Source of the DNA: Pseudomonas putida
GTDB lineage: Bacteria; Pseudomonadota; Gammaproteobacteria; Pseudomonadales; Pseudomonadaceae
Assembly (NCBI RefSeq): GCF_003228315.1
Contig: NZ_CP029693.1
Span: forward strand, 248,001-312,000
Length of the DNA: 64,000 nucleotides
Direction: 5' to 3'
The notes under the pieces were generated by a model that was not told where the DNA came from, did not search any database, and saw only the letters and a list, made by a program, of their open reading frames with translations. Positions 51,155 to 59,095 of the stretch are shown piece by piece. Every line of letters begins with the position of its first letter. Position 1 is the first letter of the stretch. A program made the position numbers and the translations under genes.

Positions 51155-52486
51155 ATGGCGTTTCATCACAGCACTGTGGCCGATGAAATCGATACTTCGA
51201 TAGGCATTCCACGCCGCTACGCCTGGATCGTGTTTGTGCTGACGTTTGGTTTGTTGATTTCCGATTACATGTCACGGCAAGTCCTCAATGCCGTGTTCCC
51301 GATTCTCAAGGGCGAGTGGGCGTTGAGTGACGGCCAGCTCGGCCTGCTCAGCGGCATTGTCGCCCTGATGGTGGGCCTGCTGACCATTCCCCTGTCGCTG
51401 CTCGCCGACCGCTTTGGCCGGGTCAAGAGCCTGGCGCTGATGGCGCTGCTCTGGAGCCTGGCTACCCTGGGCTGCGCCCTGGCGCAGAACTACCAGGAAA
51501 TGCTGATTGCGCGCTTCATGGTGGGCGTTGGCGAGGCAGCCTACGGCAGCGTCGGCATCGCCGTGGTGGTGTCGGTGTTTCCCAAGAGCATGCGGGCGAC
51601 CCTCGCCAGTGCCTTCATGGCCGGCGCCATGTTCGGCTCGGTGTTGGGCATCTCCATTGGCGGGGCGGTGGCGGTCAAGCTGGGCTGGCGCTGGTCATTC
51701 GCGACCATGGCGCTGTTCGGCCTGGCGTTGGCGGTGCTTTACCCGATCATCGTCAAGGAAGCCCGGATCGCTCCGCAGCGATTGGCTGAAGCCGTCGGCA
51801 AAGCGGCGGTCAAGCGCCAGTTGCGGACCTTGTACGGCACCCGCTCGGTGATCGCCACCTACATCGCCAGCGGCCTGCAGACCTTCGTGGCCGGCAGCAT
51901 GATTGTGTGGCTGCCGAGCTACTTCAACCGCTATTACGGGCTGGGCGAGGGCAAGGCCGGCGCACTCTCGGGGATCATGGTGCTGTGCTGCGGCGCCGGG
52001 GCCATTCTGTGCGGCATGCTCAGTGATCGGCTGTCGCGCCAATCGCCGTTGCGCAAGGTCGAAATGTGCATGGCGTTCTGCCTCGCCAGTTGCCTGCTGA
52101 TGTCGCTGGCGCTGGTGCAGTCGGCCGGTCCCGTCCAGCTGGGGCTGATCGGCCTCGCCATGCTGTTCGTCACGGGCGCCAACGGCCCGATCATCGCCAC
52201 CATCGCCAACCTGACCCACTACAAGGTCCACGGCACCGCGTTTGCGGTCCTGACCCTGGTCAACAATATCCTTGGCCTGGCACCGGGCCCATTCCTGACC
52301 GGCAGGGTCTCCGATCTCATCGGCCTGCATGGAGCCTTCCAGTTGATACCGCTGATGAGCATCGCGGCCGTGGCGGTGTTTTTCTATGTGCGCTGCCACT
52401 ATCTCGACGACCTCGCGCGGGCGCACAGCGATGAGGCCGAACAAGCCCCTGGCAACACCTTGATGCAGGCGCAGTCGTCACGTTGA
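51155..52486 (+). CDS. MFS transporter of the catabolic cluster
   Basis: A 443-residue protein with 12 predicted spans. The first span is [23 protein letters not shown]; the intracellular motif [11 protein letters not shown] and [12 protein letters not shown] are typical MFS loops. GAGGAGACAGC precedes the ATG at 51155, chosen over an upstream extension that overlaps the terminator. It probably imports the substrate of the dioxygenase/BKACE pathway. Confidence 0.87.
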   Translation: MAFHHSTVADEIDTSIGIPRRYAWIVFVLTFGLLISDYMSRQVLNAVFPILKGEWALSDGQLGLLSGIVALMVGLLTIPLSLLADRFGRVKSLALMALLWSLATLGCALAQNYQEMLIARFMVGVGEAAYGSVGIAVVVSVFPKSMRATLASAFMAGAMFGSVLGISIGGAVAVKLGWRWSFATMALFGLALAVLYPIIVKEARIAPQRLAEAVGKAAVKRQLRTLYGTRSVIATYIASGLQTFVAGSMIVWLPSYFNRYYGLGEGKAGALSGIMVLCCGAGAILCGMLSDRLSRQSPLRKVEMCMAFCLASCLLMSLALVQSAGPVQLGLIGLAMLFVTGANGPIIATIANLTHYKVHGTAFAVLTLVNNILGLAPGPFLTGRVSDLIGLHGAFQLIPLMSIAAVAVFFYVRCHYLDDLARAHSDEAEQAPGNTLMQAQSSR

Positions 52487-52540
52487 TGGGGATAAAGCGC
52501 GCGGGCTGAAGGCTGGCGTTGCCCCGGATGTGCTCCTTTT

Positions 52541-52574
52541 TACGGTCGCCTGTGCAAGCAGGCGCCGTTTTTTT
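52541..52574 (+). terminator. Intrinsic terminator after the MFS gene
   Basis: ACGGTCGCCTG pairs with CAGGCGCCGT around TGCAAG (one mismatch), followed by seven T (52568-52574). It ends the plus-strand cluster just before the convergent AraC gene. Confidence 0.87.
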
Positions 52575-52606
52575 CGTGAGCGGCCAAAGGCCGGCGGCTT
52601 GGTGTC

Positions 52607-53626
52607 TCAGCTGTCCTTGCGCGCCACGATCTTGTGCTCGGCGCGCCAGGTGGCGGGCGGCATGTTGAATTGCGAGATGAACCATCGCGTGAAGGAGTTG
52701 GGCATGGAGTAGCCGAGCATGTCGGCGATCCGCCCCAGCGAGTAGGCGGGGTTCTCCAGGTAGCGAATCACCAGGTCGCGACGCACGCAACTGATCACCT
52801 CACTGAAACTGGAACCTTCTTCGCCCAGGCGACGCTGCAGGGTGCGTACGTTCATGCCCAGGCTCTGGGCAATTTGCGCGATGGTCGCGCGCCCCATCGG
52901 CAACAGCAGGTAGATGGCCTTGCGCACATCGAACGCCACCGAGCTGCCGTACTTGCCCAGCAGGGAATCCAGGTAGCGCTGCGCGTGTCGTGCCATCGCT
53001 TCGTTGGCCAGCGGGTTGGCGGCGTCGAGGTTGGAAGCAGGGCAGACGATGCCGTTGAACTCGCAACCGAACTCGATCTTGCAGCCGAAGATCCGCCGAT
53101 GCACCGAGAGATCCGCCGGTGCGTCATGGGTGAAGCAGACGTTGATCGGGTTCCAGTGCGCGCCGAGCAGGGCCGCGCAAAAGCGATGCATCACCGCGAT
53201 GGCCAGTTCAATGGACTGGCGATTGTTGGTGCCCATGTCGGTCACCAGTTCTTCGCGAATGATCACCGTCTTGTCCGATTCCTCGACAAAAATCGCCAGC
53301 GAATCGTTGATCAGTTGCCGGTAGTGCACGATCACTTTCAGCGCGTCGCGCAGGTTGTTCTGGTGACTGAGCAGCAGGCTCACTTCGCCGAAATCCGCCA
53401 GTTGACGCAGCTCGGCCATGCGCAGGCCGAGGGTCTCGCAGCCACTCAAGGCCGCTGATTTTTCCAGCAGGATGATGCCGGTCGTGGCCGGGATGCGCTG
53501 GCTTTGGTCGGCCAGCATGGCGGGGCTCAAGCCCACTTCGGCCAGCAGGACGTTAGCGTTCAGACGCAGATGGCGAGCCACCTCCAGGTAGTTGGTCAGT
53601 ACGGCGGTGCGTGCTTGTACGGGCAT
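52607..53626 (-). CDS. AraC-family regulator with an N-terminal ligand-binding domain
   Basis: A 339-residue regulator. The first 190 residues match the arabinose-binding-type AraC domain seen in many Pseudomonas catabolic activators. The last 90 residues hold two helix-turn-helix motifs (ATIAQIAQSLGMNVRTLQRRLGEEG, SLGRIADMLGYSMPNSFTRWF). The ATG at 53626 was chosen because it fits the family start; the frame is open for 16 codons upstream. It converges on the MFS gene and is the best candidate regulator for the qor-tauD-BKACE-MFS genes or for the lipid cluster on the other side. Confidence 0.85.
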   Translation of the reverse strand: MPVQARTAVLTNYLEVARHLRLNANVLLAEVGLSPAMLADQSQRIPATTGIILLEKSAALSGCETLGLRMAELRQLADFGEVSLLLSHQNNLRDALKVIVHYRQLINDSLAIFVEESDKTVIIREELVTDMGTNNRQSIELAIAVMHRFCAALLGAHWNPINVCFTHDAPADLSVHRRIFGCKIEFGCEFNGIVCPASNLDAANPLANEAMARHAQRYLDSLLGKYGSSVAFDVRKAIYLLLPMGRATIAQIAQSLGMNVRTLQRRLGEEGSSFSEVISCVRRDLVIRYLENPAYSLGRIADMLGYSMPNSFTRWFISQFNMPPATWRAEHKIVARKDS

Positions 53627-53882
53627 GGCGTAAATACATTCCACGTAGTGACAAATGAGATCTCGCTGTCGCAAGGGCCAGCCAGTTATAGAGACTTGGT
53701 CATGAAATGAAAAGCGTCAGCTGCGCCGATCACTCCGGGCGCGACAGGGTTGCTGTCACCAAAAGGGAAGTCACTGACGCTAAATGTAACCCGTTGCGGG
53801 GAGGCGAATCCTACTGTGCTGCAGGCAGGGTTCGAGAGTTTTGCGAACCGTTCGATGGAGTGTGTGAGGGGTGAACAAGGCG

Positions 53883-54437
53883 ATGAGTGATACCACGATT
53901 TTGATCGTTCCAGGCTTGCGTGATCATGTGCCGGAACATTGGCAAACGCTGCTGCAAGCCAGGCTGGAAAAGGTCCGCTGCGTACCGCCCCTGGAAGAGA
54001 ACAAACTGAGCCTGGCGGCGCGGGTCGACGCGATCCAGCGTGAGCTGCAGATGATTTCCGGCCCGGTCATTCTGGTGGCCCACAGTGCCGGTGTGCTGAT
54101 GGTCGCGCACTGGGCCGCTCGCCATGATCGCCCGATCAAGGGCGCCTTGCTCGCCGCGCCACCGGACCTTGAAGCCACCTGGCCAGCCGGCTATCCAACC
54201 CCCCAGAGCCTGCGGGCCAATGGCTGGAGCCCGCTGCCGACCGCGCCTCTGCCATTCCCCTCGATCGTCGCGGCCAGTACCAACGACCACCTGGCGAGCC
54301 TTGAGTCGGTGACTCGAATGGCCGGGCAGTGGGGCAGCCAACTGGTCAACCTCGGTGCCGTGGGCCATCTCAATCCGGCCGCCGGATTTGGCGAGTGGCC
54401 CCAGGCCCAGGCCTTCATCGACACCCTGGATCGCTAA
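53883..54437 (+). CDS. RBBP9/YdeN-type alpha/beta hydrolase
   Basis: A 184-residue serine hydrolase. It begins TILIVPGLRDHVPEHWQTLLQ, has the nucleophile Ser in VAHSAGVLMVAHWA near residue 65, an Asp in ASTNDHLAS near 135 and the catalytic His in GAVGHLNPAAGFGEWP near 160. The substrate is unknown. An in-frame GTG at 53871 is an alternative start. It comes 110 nt before the DUF1302 gene on the same strand. Confidence 0.85.
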   Translation: MSDTTILIVPGLRDHVPEHWQTLLQARLEKVRCVPPLEENKLSLAARVDAIQRELQMISGPVILVAHSAGVLMVAHWAARHDRPIKGALLAAPPDLEATWPAGYPTPQSLRANGWSPLPTAPLPFPSIVAASTNDHLASLESVTRMAGQWGSQLVNLGAVGHLNPAAGFGEWPQAQAFIDTLDR

Positions 54438-54548
54438 ACGCAATCACCTGAAAAAACAGCCACCCGATCAGACACTCACACCGCCTTCAGGACCGGATGT
54501 GAGCCGTTGTTGATACCCAAAACAAAAACAAAAAACGGAGACAACGCA

Positions 54549-56420
54549 ATGCCTACCTCTACGGGTCACAGCGCCTTGCTGCGCAGCCTGCTGCCCACAG
54601 CCATTTCACTCGCCGTCATGCCGGCCGCCCATGCCTTCGAGCTCAACGATGCCAGCGGCGACTGGACCATGCGTTTCGACAACACCCTCAAGGCCAGTTA
54701 CGGCCAGCGGGTCGAAGGGCAGAACGCGAAGATCGCCAACACCTCCAACCTCAACGATGGCGACAAGAATTTCAGCGTCGGCAGCGCGGTCACCCAGCGG
54801 GTCGACCTGCTGACCGAGCTGGATGTGGTTTACCAGCGCAAGATGGGTTTCCGGGTCAGTGGCGCCAGTTGGTACGACCATGCCTATGACGACGTCGGCT
54901 CCAACTCCAACCCCTTTCCGGGGCAGGCGGGCAACGCCGGTAACCTGGTTGCGGCGCGCCAGGCCGGTGCGATTGCGCCCGGCACGTCGCTCAACGGCCA
55001 CACCGCCAGCCGGCACGGGTTGAGCAACTACACCGATCGTTACTACAACGGTCCGTCCGGGGAAATCCTCGATGCCTTCGTGTTCTACAGCACCGAAGTT
55101 GGCGAGGAGTCGATGCTCAGCGCCAAGCTCGGCAAGCACAACGTGTACTGGGGGGAAACCCTGTTCAACGCGGCCAACGGCATCAACTACGGGCAAGCGG
55201 CGCTGGACATCGCCAAGCTGTACAACGTGCCGGGCACCGAAACCAAGGAGCTGTTCCTGCCGCGTAACCAGTTGTCGATGTCGTTCACCGTCAACCCGGA
55301 GCTGACCTTGGGCGCGCAGTACTTCCTGGAGTTCCAGAACTCCCGGCTGCCCGAGGGCGGGACCTACATGGGCGGCTACGACATGCTGGGCGAGGGTGCC
55401 GATGTTTTCTGGCTGCCCTTGCCATCACTGCTGGGCGGGGCCGGCGCGTTTTACGGCGCGCCCCGTGGCCACGACGTCAAGCCGCACAACTCGGGTGACT
55501 TCGGGCTGATGGCCAAGTGGAGCCCGGATTGGCTCGATGGCACCTTGGGTTTCTACTACCGCAACACCTCGGACACGCTGCCGTCGGTGTTGATCAATGC
55601 GCCCAACCTGCACAAGCCGGGTCTCGCCGGTCTGGAAGGCATCGAGTACCTGACCGCCTACGCCGATGACATCGACATCTACGGCATCAGCCTGTCCAAG
55701 AGTGTTGGTCCGGTCAGCGTCGGTCTCGACTTGAACTACCGCGAGAACATGCCGCTGGTGAGCAACTTCAGCACCATCAACCCGACCCTGAATACCCTGG
55801 CCGGCGAAGGGCTGGTCAACGGCGCGAACCTGATCGGCGCGGTGCCGGGCAAAGGGGAAACCGGGCTCGCTCGCGGCAAGACGTTTCACGTCGTGCTCAA
55901 CGGCCTGGTGACCTTTGGCAACACCGCCGTGTGGGATGCCTCATCCCTGGCGGTGGAGGGCACGCTGACCCATCTGGTCAGTGTCGACAAGGGCAAGCAG
56001 ACCTTCAAGGGCGACTCCAGCTACCGGGGCGTCGACAAGGTCGATACCAATGCCTACACCATCGCGACGAACTTCACCCCGACCTGGTTCCAGGTATTCC
56101 CGGGGGTCGATCTGTCCATGCCGGTCTCCTACAACGTTGGCCTCAAGGGCAACTCGGCGGTGCAACTGGGCGGCAACGAAGACGCCGGCAGCTACTCGGT
56201 CGGCATCGCCGCGGACGTTTATTCCAAATACAAGTTCGACCTCAAGTACGTCGATGCCTTCGGCCCGTTCGATACCTGCGAAACCGGGCTCGATAACAAC
56301 ACCCCTGGTGCCAACGGTCGCTATGAGTGCATCCCCGGCCAGATCACTTCACAGGCAGGCCTGTCGCCGCTGCTCAAGGATCGCGGAATGGTCACGGCCT
56401 CCTTCAAAACCACCTTCTGA
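54549..56420 (+). CDS. DUF1302 outer-membrane protein
   Basis: A 623-residue exported protein. The signal peptide spans residues 1-31 (LLRSLLPTAISLAVMPAAHA). The mature protein begins FELNDASGDWTMRFDNTLKASYGQR and is rich in aromatic and amphipathic strands, ending in MVTASFKTTF with the terminal Phe typical of beta-barrels. DUF1302 proteins occur with DUF1329 proteins in clusters for hydrophobic substrates and are thought to be outer-membrane channels. ACGGAG precedes the ATG at 54549. Confidence 0.88.
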   Translation: MPTSTGHSALLRSLLPTAISLAVMPAAHAFELNDASGDWTMRFDNTLKASYGQRVEGQNAKIANTSNLNDGDKNFSVGSAVTQRVDLLTELDVVYQRKMGFRVSGASWYDHAYDDVGSNSNPFPGQAGNAGNLVAARQAGAIAPGTSLNGHTASRHGLSNYTDRYYNGPSGEILDAFVFYSTEVGEESMLSAKLGKHNVYWGETLFNAANGINYGQAALDIAKLYNVPGTETKELFLPRNQLSMSFTVNPELTLGAQYFLEFQNSRLPEGGTYMGGYDMLGEGADVFWLPLPSLLGGAGAFYGAPRGHDVKPHNSGDFGLMAKWSPDWLDGTLGFYYRNTSDTLPSVLINAPNLHKPGLAGLEGIEYLTAYADDIDIYGISLSKSVGPVSVGLDLNYRENMPLVSNFSTINPTLNTLAGEGLVNGANLIGAVPGKGETGLARGKTFHVVLNGLVTFGNTAVWDASSLAVEGTLTHLVSVDKGKQTFKGDSSYRGVDKVDTNAYTIATNFTPTWFQVFPGVDLSMPVSYNVGLKGNSAVQLGGNEDAGSYSVGIAADVYSKYKFDLKYVDAFGPFDTCETGLDNNTPGANGRYECIPGQITSQAGLSPLLKDRGMVTASFKTTF

Positions 56421-56459
56421 CTGACCCTCGGATTACAACAACAAGTGGAGAGAATTCAG

Positions 56460-57818
56460 ATGAAATTTCTTGAAAGCGTGCTGGCGATTTCCCTGGCGGG
56501 CGTCATCGCCGCCCAGGCTCAAGCCGGTGTTTCGACTGAAGAAGCGGCGAAGCTGGGCACCAGCCTGACCGGTGTCGGCGCCGAAATGGCGGGCAATGCC
56601 GATGGCTCGATCCCGGCGTACAAGGGCGGACTGACCACACCACCGGCCAGCTTCAAGGCCGGCGACAGCATGCGTCCGGACCCGTTTGCCGACGAGAAGC
56701 CGCTGTTGGTGATCGATGGCAAGAACGTCGAGCAATACAAGGGCCAGTTGACGGCCACGGCGGTGGAACTGGCCAAGCGTTATCCCAGTTATCACATCAA
56801 CGTGTACCCGACGCACCGCACCGTGGCCCTGCCGCAGGCGGTGCTGGACAACAGCCGCAAGAACGCCACGGGCGCCAAATCCCTGGAAGGCGGGCTGTCG
56901 ATCGATAACGTCCTGCCCGGCGTGCCGTTCCCGATCCCGCAATCGGGCAGCGAAGCGATGTGGAACCACTTGCTGCGCTATCTGGGGGTCAACCTCACGT
57001 CCAAGTATGACTCCTGGACCGTCGACGCCGCCGGTGTGCCGACGCTGGCCACCACCGGCCTGTCGTTCATGAACTATCCGGTCTACGAAGACATGTCGAA
57101 GCTGATCAGCAGCACGGACATTTTTTATCAGATGAAGCTGTATTACACCGGCCCCGCGCGCCGTGCCGGTGAGGCGATCATGCTCAAGGATTCGGCCAAC
57201 CCGCTGGTGCAGCCGCGCAAGGCCTGGCAGTACCTGCCGGGGCAGCGACGGGTGAAACTGGCGCCGGACCTGGCCTACGACACACCCAACCCCGGTACCG
57301 CCGGGACCAACACCTACGACGACACCTTCGTGTTCAACGGTGCGCTGGATCGCTTCGACTGGAAGCTGGTGGGCAAGCAGGAAATGTTCGTGCCCTACAA
57401 CACCTACAAGCTGACCTACGCCCAGGACCCCAAGGTCCTGACCACGCCCAACCATCTCGCCTCTGATTATGTGCGCTGGGAAAAACACCGGGTGTGGGTG
57501 GTGGAGGGCACTCTCAAGTCCGGCTCGCGCCACGTCTACCACAAGCGCCGCTTCTACCTGGATGAAGACAGCTGGATCGCTCTGGCCTCGGACCAGTACG
57601 ACGCCCGTGGTCAGCTCTACCGGGGTTCCTTCGCCTTCCTCAGCCAGAGCTACGACAAGCTGACCCCCGATACCTCGCCTTTTATGATCTACGACCTGGT
57701 CGGCGGCAACTACAACATCAACGGCATCGTCGGCCCGTACGGTGGCGTGAAGTACATCGATCCTCTGTCGAAGGCGCAGTGGGTGCCGGATGCCCTGGCG
57801 GGCAGCGGCATTCGCTGA
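56460..57818 (+). CDS. DUF1329 exported protein (outer-membrane lipoprotein-sorting-like)
   Basis: A 452-residue protein with a signal peptide (LESVLAISLAGVIAAQAQA, residues 4-22). Motifs are EAAKLGTSLTGVGAEMAGNADGSIPAYKGG near residue 25, WQYLPGQRRVKLAPD near 255 and VEGTLKSGSRHVYHKRRFYLDEDSW near 345. The fold resembles LolB/LolA-type lipid-binding proteins, so it may carry a hydrophobic compound across the periplasm with the DUF1302 channel. A GTG 15 nt upstream is an alternative start; GTGGAGAG supports the ATG. Confidence 0.88.
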   Translation: MKFLESVLAISLAGVIAAQAQAGVSTEEAAKLGTSLTGVGAEMAGNADGSIPAYKGGLTTPPASFKAGDSMRPDPFADEKPLLVIDGKNVEQYKGQLTATAVELAKRYPSYHINVYPTHRTVALPQAVLDNSRKNATGAKSLEGGLSIDNVLPGVPFPIPQSGSEAMWNHLLRYLGVNLTSKYDSWTVDAAGVPTLATTGLSFMNYPVYEDMSKLISSTDIFYQMKLYYTGPARRAGEAIMLKDSANPLVQPRKAWQYLPGQRRVKLAPDLAYDTPNPGTAGTNTYDDTFVFNGALDRFDWKLVGKQEMFVPYNTYKLTYAQDPKVLTTPNHLASDYVRWEKHRVWVVEGTLKSGSRHVYHKRRFYLDEDSWIALASDQYDARGQLYRGSFAFLSQSYDKLTPDTSPFMIYDLVGGNYNINGIVGPYGGVKYIDPLSKAQWVPDALAGSGIR

Positions 57819-57834
57819 ACCCGCAGCCCTGTTG

Positions 57835-57926
57835 TTGTAGGAGCGAGCCTGCTCGCGATAGCGAACTGTCAGTCGACATCCATGTTGAATGCCAGTCAGT
57901 CATCGCGAGCAAGCTCGCTCCCACAA
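57835..57926. repeat. REPIN (paired inverted REP)
   Basis: A paired REP with a less perfect right arm (AAGCTCGCTCCCACAA), inside the presumed DUF1329 - YCF48 transcript. Confidence 0.87.
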
Positions 57927-57972
57927 GGGCAGATGTGTGTGCTCCGACGCGATTTTCCGATGAGGACGCGGT

Positions 57973-59079
57973 ATGTGTTCGTATAAAAATAATTATTTGC
58001 AGCTGGCCTGTGGTGTGGTGTTGAGCGTGTTGCAAGGCGTCAGCTTCGCAGCCGATTACGTCGATGTACTGGACTTGCCCGCCCGGGTCAGTGCCTTGTC
58101 CGTCAACAGCCCGTTGTCCGGCATGACCCGCGCAGGTTCGCGGGTGATCAGCGTCGGCCAGCGCGGCCATATTCTGTTTTCCGATGATTCAGGGTTGCAC
58201 TGGCAACAGGCCTCGGTGCCGGTCAGTGCCGACCTTACTGCCGTGAATTTCCCGACCGCGAGCCAAGGCTGGGCGGTGGGCAATGACGGCGTGGTGCTGC
58301 ACAGCAGCGATGCCGGCGCGACCTGGCAAAAACAACTCGACGGTCGCCAGATCGGCAGCTTGCTGATCGAACATTACTCGGCTCTGGCCAAGGCAGAGCC
58401 GAACAACGAGCAATGGCCCCAGTTGGCCACGGAAGGCCAACGTTTAATGGATCAAGGCGCGGACAAACCGCTGCTGGACGTCTGGTTCGCCAATGAAAAA
58501 ACCGGCTATGTGGTCGGCGTGTTCAATCTGATCCTGCGCACCGACGATGGCGGCCAGACCTGGACGCCGTTCCAGGACCGCACCGATAACCCGCAGGGTT
58601 TCCACCTCAATGCCATCGCCTCAACGGGTGATGCGCTGTACATCGCCGGCGAGCAGGGTCTGTTGCTCAAGTGGGACGACAGTGCGCAACGCTTCACTGC
58701 CGTAGAGACGCCGTATCAGGGCAGCTTCTTCGGTGTGCTCGGCAAGCCCGGCGAAGTGCTGGTCTACGGCCTGCGCGGCAACGTGCTGCGCAGCAGCGAT
58801 GGCGGCCAGAGCTGGGCCGCCCTGGACAGCGGCCTGCACCTGAGCATCACCGCGGGGCTGATCGATGCCGCTGGTCACTACCGCCTGTTCACCCAGGGCG
58901 GGCAGATGCTGGTCAGCCAGGGGCAGGGCGCGCAGATGCACCTGGTGCAGCAGTCGGCTCCAGCGCCGGTCGCCGGTGCCACCCAGGCCGCCGACGGCCA
59001 GCTGGTGCTGGCGGGCAGCCGTGGCGCCCGCACACTGCCAGTCGCACCTGTCCCCAAAGCCGCCGCCATCGAACCCTAA
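57973..59079 (+). CDS. YCF48-like beta-propeller protein
   Basis: A 368-residue exported protein. The signal peptide is residues 1-27 (LQLACGVVLSVLQGVSFA). The rest has several BNR/YCF48-type blades: ILFSDDSGLHWQQ, AVGNDGVVLHSSDAGATWQK, LILRTDDGGQTWTPF and VLRSSDGGQSWAAL. Such proteins help assembly of photosystem II in phototrophs; here the partner is probably the RND transporter encoded next. The frame opens at 57973. Confidence 0.85.
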   Translation: MCSYKNNYLQLACGVVLSVLQGVSFAADYVDVLDLPARVSALSVNSPLSGMTRAGSRVISVGQRGHILFSDDSGLHWQQASVPVSADLTAVNFPTASQGWAVGNDGVVLHSSDAGATWQKQLDGRQIGSLLIEHYSALAKAEPNNEQWPQLATEGQRLMDQGADKPLLDVWFANEKTGYVVGVFNLILRTDDGGQTWTPFQDRTDNPQGFHLNAIASTGDALYIAGEQGLLLKWDDSAQRFTAVETPYQGSFFGVLGKPGEVLVYGLRGNVLRSSDGGQSWAALDSGLHLSITAGLIDAAGHYRLFTQGGQMLVSQGQGAQMHLVQQSAPAPVAGATQAADGQLVLAGSRGARTLPVAPVPKAAAIEP

Positions 59080-59095
59080 GAGCGAGAACCCAGAC

